NCBI GenBank assembly: GCA_045631225.1
Contig: JAZQUG010000032.1
Span: 1-10,611, forward strand
Direction: 5' to 3'
Length of the DNA stretch: 10,611 bases
Source of the DNA: Fimenecus sp045631225
GTDB lineage: Bacteria > Bacillota > Clostridia > Oscillospirales > Acutalibacteraceae
Part shown: positions 6,811 through 10,611 of the stretch, piece by piece
Layout of the letters: every line of letters begins with the position of its first letter
Numbering within the stretch: position 1 is the stretch's first letter
Translations under genes and position numbers: made by a program
The notes under the pieces: model-generated
Seen by the model: only the letters and a program-made list of their open reading frames with translations
What the model was told of the DNA's origin: nothing
Database searches by the model: none

Positions 6811-6986
6811 TAGTTTATTGAGTTAATCCTGCCGAAAGGCTTGATTATAAATATTATTTTAAAGGAGATTGCTTTTTGAGAAAGACAATCAAATCATTGG
6901 AGATTGTATCCTAACCGGGAGGTTTGGTAATACAATCACACCAACCTCCCAATATTGAAAGTCAACAATTTTCAGGAGGAAAAACA
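6811..6986 (+). promoter_or_regulatory. Structured 5' leader, probable cis-regulatory RNA of the YhbS-like gene
   Basis: Four elements are visible. (1) A hairpin at 6824-6847, arms TAATC/GATTA and GCC/GGC closed by a GAAA tetraloop. (2) A hairpin at 6867-6890, GATTG/CAATC with an inner CTTT/AAAG. (3) A strong hairpin at 6917-6950, arms GGGAGGTTTGGT and ACCAACCTCCC with one bulged T. (4) GATTGTAT (6902-6909), exactly complementary to ATACAATC (6930-6937) in the loop of hairpin 3. In addition CCTCC (6945-6949) is complementary to GGAGG (6975-6979), the core of the gene's ribosome binding site. The pairings conflict with one another, as in attenuators and riboswitches. I do not recognise a known riboswitch class. 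No T-run follows hairpin 3, so control would act on translation rather than by termination. Confidence 0.55.
6876..6914 (+). CDS. Possible leader peptide, 12 codons with TTG start
   Basis: A short frame MRKTIKSLEIVS (first codon TTG) ends with TAA at 6912-6914. It is preceded by AAAGGAG (6861-6867), the best ribosome binding site in the leader, 8 nt before the TTG. Its stop lies 2 nt before the 5' arm of the 6917-6950 hairpin and its codons cover the GATTGTAT element, so a ribosome on it would control the later pairings. No amino acid is strongly over-represented. Too short for coding statistics; placement is the only support. Confidence 0.35.
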   Translation: MRKTIKSLEIVS

Positions 6987-7613
6987 ATGAATAAAAATGA
7001 CTATATTATCCGTTCAGAAAGAAAAGAAGAACACAGAGAAGTTGAAAATCTTGTAAGGGAATCATTTTGGAATGTGTATCGTCCCGGTTGCCTTGAGCAT
7101 TATGTACTCAACCAACTTCGTAATGATGATGCATTCATTCCCGAACTTGACTTTGTTATGGAAAAGGACGGCAAAATCATAGGACAAAATATGTTTATGA
7201 ATGCTGTTATCCAAGCCGATGATGGCAGGTATATTCCAATCGTGACAATGGGTCCTATCTGTATTGCTAATGAACTCAAACGTCAGGGTTATGGTAAAAT
7301 TCTGCTTGACTATTCTCTGGAAAAAGCAACAGAAATGGGATTCGGTGCAATCTGTTTTGAAGGTAACATTGATTTCTATGGAAAAAGTGGTTTTACTTAT
7401 GCCAGTGAATTCGGTATTCGTTACCACGATTTACCCGAAGATGCCGATGCATCATTCTTCCTTTGCAAAGAACTGAAAAAGGGCTATCTCGATGGTATCA
7501 CAGGCGAATATGCTCCACCACAGGGATACTTTGTAAACGAAGATGAAGCAGAAGAATTTGACAAACAATTCCCACCTAAAGAAAAATTGAAACTTCCAGG
7601 ACAACTTTTCTAA
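6987..7613 (+). CDS. GNAT-family N-acetyltransferase, YhbS-like
   Basis: A cytoplasmic acetyltransferase of 208 residues resembling COG3153 (YhbS). YIIRSERKEEHREVENLVRESF (6-27) is the N-terminal strand and helix. VMEKDGKIIGQNMF (57-70) is beta2-beta3. IVTMGPICIANELKRQGYGKILL (85-107) is the acetyl-CoA core: K98-R99-Q100-G101-Y102-G103 is the pyrophosphate loop, with Lys instead of the usual Gln or Arg at the first position. GAICFEGNIDFYGKSGF (120-136) completes motif B. A C-terminal extension of about 60 residues ends in GQLF, typical of this subgroup. The substrate is unknown. ATG 6987 has AGGAGG 7 nt upstream; an in-frame earlier ATG/GTG region at 6924 lies inside the leader hairpin and has no site. 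Expression is likely controlled through the structured leader. Confidence 0.87.
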   Translation: MNKNDYIIRSERKEEHREVENLVRESFWNVYRPGCLEHYVLNQLRNDDAFIPELDFVMEKDGKIIGQNMFMNAVIQADDGRYIPIVTMGPICIANELKRQGYGKILLDYSLEKATEMGFGAICFEGNIDFYGKSGFTYASEFGIRYHDLPEDADASFFLCKELKKGYLDGITGEYAPPQGYFVNEDEAEEFDKQFPPKEKLKLPGQLF

Positions 7614-7628
7614 AACGAACAAAACAAA

Positions 7629-7661
7629 GGGCAGTGCATTTCGGTGTGCTGCCTCAGTTTT
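7629..7661 (+). terminator. Hairpin after the YhbS-like gene, weak terminator
   Basis: GGCAG (7630-7634) pairs with CTGCC (7649-7653), with further G-T, C-G and A-T pairs inside and a TTTCGG loop. The following T-run is short and interrupted (TCAGTTTT). Lies 17 nt after the stop codon. Confidence 0.45.
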
Positions 7662-7720
7662 AGCAACTCTCAAATTATCGAATGGAACTCAATTCTTCGA
7701 CAAATCTGCAACAATATTTA

Positions 7721-7757
7721 ACGCCTATGAAGTTATTTAACCTCATAGGCGTGTTTT
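7721..7757 (+). terminator. Strong intrinsic terminator between convergent units
   Basis: A perfect 10-bp stem ACGCCTATGA (7721-7730) and TCATAGGCGT (7743-7752) continues after one mismatch into GTT/AAC around an ATTT loop, followed by GTTTTTAT. The T-run favours the + strand. On the minus strand the same stem is followed by TTAAATATTG, so it may work weakly for the sialic acid operon, which converges here and has no better terminator. Confidence 0.75.
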
Positions 7758-7761
7758 TATA

Positions 7762-7871
7762 TCTCTTTGAAATTTTGTGAACTGTCGGCATAGCAGATAA
7801 TTTTTCTTCGTTCCGTGCCGCAAGATGCAAAAATTGTGAGTTTCGGTATCCTTAAACTTTATATTTAAAAT
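7762..7871. other. Intergenic stretch with nested inverted repeats, no gene
   Basis: No reading frame of interest. CGGCA (7786-7790) is complementary to TGCCG (7816-7820), and AATTTTT (7799-7805) to AAAAATT (7829-7835); the two pairings interleave and cannot form as one simple stem. TTGTGA occurs at both ends (7775-7780, 7834-7839). It could be part of the 3' untranslated region of the sialic acid operon or a small repeated intergenic element. Confidence 0.3.
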
Positions 7872-8798
7872 TTATTTAACCCATTTTGCAACGGCTGTTT
7901 CAACAAGTTCAACAACCTTGTCAACGATTACTTCGTCACCATCCTGAAGATTGAGGAGTGGTTCTCTTACGCCACCAAGCTGGAGTCCTGCTCTCTTTTT
8001 AAGAGCAGCTTTTGCAGTTGCATACATATTACCCTTTGTTGAGCACATTGTGTAAATAACTTCGTTGATGTCATCCTGTAATTTATATGCTTCCTTAACA
8101 TCACCGGCTTTAATCATATTGTTAAGTGTAACGAAAAGTTCAGGCATAACACCATATGTACCACCGATGCCACCTTCAGCACCAATCATACGACCACCAA
8201 CAAACTGTTCATCAGGACCGTTGAAAATCACAACTTCACGATTGTTCATTTTTGCCTGACGACGGAACATCTGGATATCCTGGATTGGCATTGATGAATT
8301 CTTAACACCAATTACTCTTGGGTTTTTAAGCATTTCGTCAAACAATGGCATTGTGAGTGCAACACCTGCAAGCTGAGGAATATTGTAAATAACATAATCT
8401 GTGTTTGGTGCTGCTGCAGAAATATCGTTCCAGTATTTTGCAATAGCCTTTTCAGGAAGTCTGAAATAGATTGGAGGAATTGTTGCGATAGCGTCAACAC
8501 CAAGAGCTTCAGCGTGTCTTGCAAGCTCACAGCTGTCCTTTGTATTGTTACAAGCAACGTGAGCAATAATTGTAATTCTGCCCTTGTTAGCTTCCATAAC
8601 TGCTTCAAGTGTCTTTTTTCTGTCTTCAACACTTAAATAGATACATTCACCTGATGAACCGCCAACATAAAGACCGTCAACACCTTTTTCGATAAGGAAT
8701 TCGACTAACGCTTTTGTTCCCTCAACTGAAACATCACCATTTTCATCATAACATGCATAAAACGCAGGGATGACACCCTTATATTTTTCAAGACTCAT
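7872..8798 (-). CDS. nanA: N-acetylneuraminate lyase (sialic acid aldolase)
   Basis: Class I aldolase of the DapA/NanA family, 308 residues, cleaving N-acetylneuraminate into pyruvate and N-acetylmannosamine in the cytoplasm. GGSSGE (46-51) is the carboxylate-binding loop, VIYNIP (136-141) carries the catalytic Tyr138, and GVKNSS (164-169) carries the Schiff-base Lys166. These sit one residue later than Tyr137 and Lys165 of E. coli NanA. The YNIP followed by QLAGVALT fits sialic acid lyases better than dihydrodipicolinate synthases. The neighbour, an N-acylglucosamine 2-epimerase ending 5 nt upstream, acts on the lyase product and strengthens the call. AAAGAGG (8807-8813) overlaps the stop region of that gene, suggesting translational coupling. 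A related 2-keto-acid aldolase remains possible. Confidence 0.88.
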   Translation of the reverse strand: MSLEKYKGVIPAFYACYDENGDVSVEGTKALVEFLIEKGVDGLYVGGSSGECIYLSVEDRKKTLEAVMEANKGRITIIAHVACNNTKDSCELARHAEALGVDAIATIPPIYFRLPEKAIAKYWNDISAAAPNTDYVIYNIPQLAGVALTMPLFDEMLKNPRVIGVKNSSMPIQDIQMFRRQAKMNNREVVIFNGPDEQFVGGRMIGAEGGIGGTYGVMPELFVTLNNMIKAGDVKEAYKLQDDINEVIYTMCSTKGNMYATAKAALKKRAGLQLGGVREPLLNLQDGDEVIVDKVVELVETAVAKWVK

Positions 8799-8803
8799 TT
8801 TAA

Positions 8804-10000
8804 TTAACCTCTTTCTTCAATTTCTTCTAACATTTTGTCAAGCATAATAAGACATCTTGGCACGTGGAAAGGACCCTTGAATGTTGAACCGATACAAGCA
8901 GGAAGTGTAGGATTACCGTCACGACGAAGATAACCATACCATTCACCACAAGGAGCAACAGCAAATTTATCTTTTGTATATTCCACAAGCTGATTGAAAA
9001 TATCGAGATATTTCTCGTCATTAGTATCTCTGTAAATCATAAGAGCAGCAATAAGTGCCTCATTGTGTGGCCACCAGAGCTTCATATCGTGTTCATATGC
9101 TTCAGGTGGGTTTCCGAGACAATCAAAGAAATAGAGAATTCCACCGAATTCCTTATCCCAACCTTTTTCGAATGCCATATCAAAGATTTCAACAGCCTTT
9201 GCATGAAGCGCTTTGTCACCTGTCTGATTTGCTCTTTCCATAAGGAACCAGCTACACTCAATATCATGACCAGGGTTTACAACTCTGCCTTCAGTAATGT
9301 TAAGTCTTGGTGTACCGTCAAGAGAAACTGACTCAAGTGTACAACCCAAATCTTTTTTAACGTGATATTTGAAAATATCCTCAACACATTCGTCAGCACG
9401 CTTGTTGTAAATATCAGCATTTTCAGGGTCAACACGAAGCATAACAGATGTAACGTTAAGAATAATCATAGGAATACCCAACGCTCTGCCTGTACGTGTT
9501 TCAGGTTCAGTCTTCGGACCAAGACCTGTTGGGTCAGCCATACCATGATTGAGATTCCAGTACAAATCGTATGCACGTCTTGCACGTTCAAGATGCTCTT
9601 TTTCACCTGTAATGCCATAATATTCAGCATTTGCAATACAGTAAAATGCTTCTGAATAGCAATATCTTCTCTGACGAAGCGGTTTACCGTCTTCAGTAAC
9701 AGTAAAATAAAGTCTGCCGTCAGCATTTTTGTTTACACAATAGTTTTCAAGGAAGTCGATACAACTCTTACTTGCGTCGAGCCATTCCTGTTTTACGCCA
9801 TAAACATGACAAAGGTGTGCAAAAGTCCAACCGCATCTGCCTTGCATCCAGACACTCTTGTCAGTTGAATAAACCTTACCATCCTTATCAAGACAAGTGT
9901 ACACACCACCGTAAACCTTGTCCATACCGTTTTTAAGCCAGAAATCAGCAACGCTCTTAAGTTCATCAGCAACCCAATTTCTTGTTTCTTTGAGATTCAT
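8804..10000 (-). CDS. N-acylglucosamine 2-epimerase (AGE/renin-binding-protein family)
   Basis: An (alpha/alpha)6-barrel epimerase of 398 residues, the normal length, expected to interconvert ManNAc and GlcNAc. Landmarks: GRCGWTFAHL (54-63), CYSEAFY (114-120), GRVVNPGHDIECSWF (238-252), LWWPHNEALIA (308-318) and KGPFHVPRC (375-383). His245 and His379 match in context and spacing the two catalytic histidines of known AGE enzymes; His312 is the conserved WWPHNE histidine. NPGH rather than the cellobiose-epimerase pattern favours a GlcNAc/ManNAc substrate. It is the first gene of the operon with the lyase. ATG at 10000 is preceded by TGAGGTGA. In Bacteroidetes sialic acid clusters an AGE-type epimerase plays this part, whereas many Firmicutes use ManNAc-6-phosphate epimerase. 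No transporter or kinase gene lies in the window. Confidence 0.88.
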   Translation of the reverse strand: MNLKETRNWVADELKSVADFWLKNGMDKVYGGVYTCLDKDGKVYSTDKSVWMQGRCGWTFAHLCHVYGVKQEWLDASKSCIDFLENYCVNKNADGRLYFTVTEDGKPLRQRRYCYSEAFYCIANAEYYGITGEKEHLERARRAYDLYWNLNHGMADPTGLGPKTEPETRTGRALGIPMIILNVTSVMLRVDPENADIYNKRADECVEDIFKYHVKKDLGCTLESVSLDGTPRLNITEGRVVNPGHDIECSWFLMERANQTGDKALHAKAVEIFDMAFEKGWDKEFGGILYFFDCLGNPPEAYEHDMKLWWPHNEALIAALMIYRDTNDEKYLDIFNQLVEYTKDKFAVAPCGEWYGYLRRDGNPTLPACIGSTFKGPFHVPRCLIMLDKMLEEIEERG

Positions 10001-10036
10001 TTATTTCACCTCATAAAAAAGTTTTTTAACAGAAAA

Positions 10037-10065
10037 ATTGTAGCATATAAATATTACTTTGTAAA
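10037..10065 (-). promoter_or_regulatory. Promoter of the epimerase-lyase operon
   Basis: On the minus strand: TTTACA (10065-10060), 17 bp, TACAAT (10042-10037), preceded by TGC (extended -10). The start would fall near 10030, about 30 nt before the ATG at 10000. A small inverted repeat CTTT-GT-AAAG (10057-10066) overlaps the -35, but I cannot say it is an operator. Confidence 0.6.
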
Positions 10066-10146
10066 GAAGATTGACGTGTAAAATGCATTGTATAAAACAT
10101 AAAATAAAAAAGAATAAAAAATTTAAAAAATATTTGCAAAAAAATG

Positions 10147-10175
10147 TTGACAAAACGAAACTCTTATATTATAAT
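10147..10175 (+). promoter_or_regulatory. Consensus sigma-A promoter of the tRNA unit
   Basis: TTGACA (10147-10152), exactly 17 bp, TATAAT (10170-10175): both hexamers and the spacing match the consensus, as expected for a stable-RNA promoter. The predicted start near 10182 coincides with a hairpin GCCGT/ACGGC (10182-10186 and 10195-10199), which would form the very 5' end of the primary transcript. Confidence 0.85.
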
Positions 10176-10205
10176 AACAAAGCCGTCTAAACAAACGGCA
10201 ACTAT

Positions 10206-10282
10206 GGCGGCATAGCTTAGTTGGCTAGAGCGTCCGGTTCATACCCGGAAGGTCACAGGTTCAAGTCCCGTTGCCGCTACCA
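10206..10282 (+). tRNA. tRNA-Met (anticodon CAT), elongator type
   Basis: A 77-nt cloverleaf with encoded CCA. Acceptor GGCGGCA pairs with TGCCGCT with a G-T pair at 1-72. D stem GCTT/GAGC. Anticodon stem TCCGG/CCGGA around TTCATAC gives CAT. T loop TTCAAGT. The T stem ACAGG/CCCGT has an A-C mismatch in its middle pair. The acceptor and CATACCCG context fit elongator tRNA-Met; the initiator's mismatched 1-72 pair with C1 and its three G-C anticodon pairs are absent. A tRNA-Ile(CAT) to be modified to lysidine is less likely. Confidence 0.93.
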
Positions 10283-10301
10283 AGGGACTGAACAAGTCCC
10301 T
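10283..10301 (+). other. Hairpin between the two tRNAs
   Basis: AGGGACT (10283-10289) and AGTCCCT (10295-10301) form a perfect 7-bp stem with loop GAACA, directly after the CCA of tRNA-Met. No T-run follows, so it is not a terminator; it may guide processing of the dicistronic precursor. Confidence 0.6.
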
Positions 10302-10307
10302 ATATAT

Positions 10308-10382
10308 GGCCCGGTGGTCAAGCGGTTAAGACACCGCCCTTTCACGGCGGTAACACGGGTTCGATTCCCGTCCGGGTCACCA
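10308..10382 (+). tRNA. tRNA-Glu (anticodon TTC)
   Basis: A 75-nt cloverleaf with encoded CCA. Acceptor GGCCCGG pairs with CCGGGTC with a G-T at pair 2-71. Anticodon stem CCGCC/GGCGG around CTTTCAC gives TTC. T stem ACGGG/CCCGT is perfect with loop TTCGATT. Co-transcribed with tRNA-Met 25 nt upstream. Confidence 0.95.
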
Positions 10383-10384
10383 CG

Positions 10385-10417
10385 ATAACAGTCCACAAGT
10401 TGGGCTGTTATTTTTTT
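10385..10417 (+). terminator. Intrinsic terminator of the tRNA unit
   Basis: ATAACAGTCCA (10385-10395) pairs with TGGGCTGTTAT (10401-10411), 11 bp with one G-T, loop CAAGT, followed by a run of seven T (10411-10417). It starts 3 nt after the CCA of tRNA-Glu. Confidence 0.92.
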
Positions 10418-10437
10418 GTAAAATTACATAAAATAAG

Positions 10438-10508
10438 AATCGAACCCGAGAGGGTTTTTGCGTAAAGAAAACAGTCAATTCCTCCCTGTGTCAACAGAAA
10501 TGTCAACA
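10438..10508. repeat. Inverted T-arm fragment and TGTCAACA direct repeat downstream of the tRNAs
   Basis: AATCGAACCCG (10438-10448) is the exact reverse complement of CGGGTTCGATT in the T-arm of tRNA-Glu (10356-10366); no full cloverleaf can be built around it. TGTCAACA occurs twice at a 12-base period (10489-10496 and 10501-10508). tRNA-like fragments and short direct repeats next to tRNA genes are common at the ends of integrated elements, but nothing here identifies an integrase or a matching att site. Confidence 0.4.
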
Positions 10509-10572
10509 AGCTGGCTGCTGCAACTCAAAGTCACTCCAAAACGCATTGGTAACAAAGAAAGGAATGTTATCA

Positions 10573-10611
10573 ATGGCAGCAATATGGGATGCGATGAATC
10601 TCTTATTAGGC
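10573..10611 (+). CDS. Possible start of a gene running off the window
   Basis: ATG 10573 opens MAAIWDAMNLLLG up to the window edge, with AAAGGA (10558-10563) 9 nt upstream, a good ribosome binding site. Only 13 codons are visible and I do not recognise the protein. Another frame is open right through this stretch, from at least 10437, so the choice rests on the start site alone. Confidence 0.35.
   Translation, partial: MAAIWDAMNLLLG

Noticed and set aside
6924..6986. Earlier start for the YhbS-like acetyltransferase
   Set aside because: The extra 21 codons run through the leader hairpin and have no ribosome binding site; AGGAGG at 6974-6979 fixes the start at 6987.
7062..7427. 121-residue frame on the minus strand
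   Set aside because: It is the antisense of the well-supported YhbS-like gene and shows no protein family features.
10206..10282. Initiator tRNA or tRNA-Ile(CAT)
   Set aside because: The initiator has C1 mismatched and three G-C pairs next to the anticodon loop, not seen here; the acceptor and anticodon context fit elongator tRNA-Met better than tRNA-Ile2.
10283..10301. Terminator between the tRNAs
   Set aside because: Good stem but no T-run, and a co-transcribed tRNA with a real terminator follows.

Overview
The window reads as chromosomal DNA from a low-GC Gram-positive anaerobe, most likely a gut or rumen clostridium of the Oscillospiraceae/Ruminococcaceae type. This is inferred from the AT-rich, A/T-ending codon use, strong AGGAGG-type ribosome binding sites, sigma-A promoters (one with perfect consensus), a Gram-positive type lipoprotein signal, a Cthe_2159-like carbohydrate-binding protein and an HTH regulator fused to a zinc ribbon. 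The species cannot be named from the sequence alone.

Layout. Positions 2-7613 carry seven genes on the + strand: a 5'-truncated GxGYxYP-family protein; an XRE-type HTH/zinc-ribbon regulator; a Cthe_2159-like (DUF4353) lipoprotein broken by a one-base frameshift near 3392; a small YiaC/YjaB-like GNAT acetyltransferase followed at once by an alpha/beta hydrolase (two-gene operon); a YeiH/UPF0324 membrane protein; and a YhbS-like GNAT acetyltransferase. These genes look functionally unrelated. From 1825 to 6810 they are separated by one recurring intergenic module: a hairpin with stem AGCAACAG/CTGTTGCT, a T-run, and a promoter whose -35 box (TTGCTT) lies inside the 3' arm of the hairpin, with TATAAT or TACAAT 16-17 bases downstream. 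Each copy would end one transcript and start the next. A degenerate relative precedes the regulator.

The last + strand gene (6987-7613) has a leader of about 170 nt with several hairpins, a possible 12-codon TTG-start leader peptide and a CCTCC element that can pair either with an upstream GGGAGG or with the gene's own Shine-Dalgarno sequence. I consider this probable translational switch the most novel item in the window.

Positions 10000-7872 (minus strand) hold a tight two-gene operon: an N-acylglucosamine 2-epimerase and an N-acetylneuraminate lyase. Together they would convert sialic acid to pyruvate plus ManNAc and then ManNAc to GlcNAc without prior phosphorylation. They have their own promoter at 10065-10037.

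Positions 10147-10417 are a complete stable-RNA unit on the + strand: consensus promoter, tRNA-Met(CAT), tRNA-Glu(TTC) and intrinsic terminator. The last 190 bases after the tRNAs seem different in composition, carry an inverted fragment of the tRNA-Glu T-arm and an 8-bp direct repeat, and may begin a new gene at 10573. They could be the edge of a tRNA-associated mobile element, but the window ends before this can be tested. I saw no CRISPR array, insertion sequence or rRNA gene.
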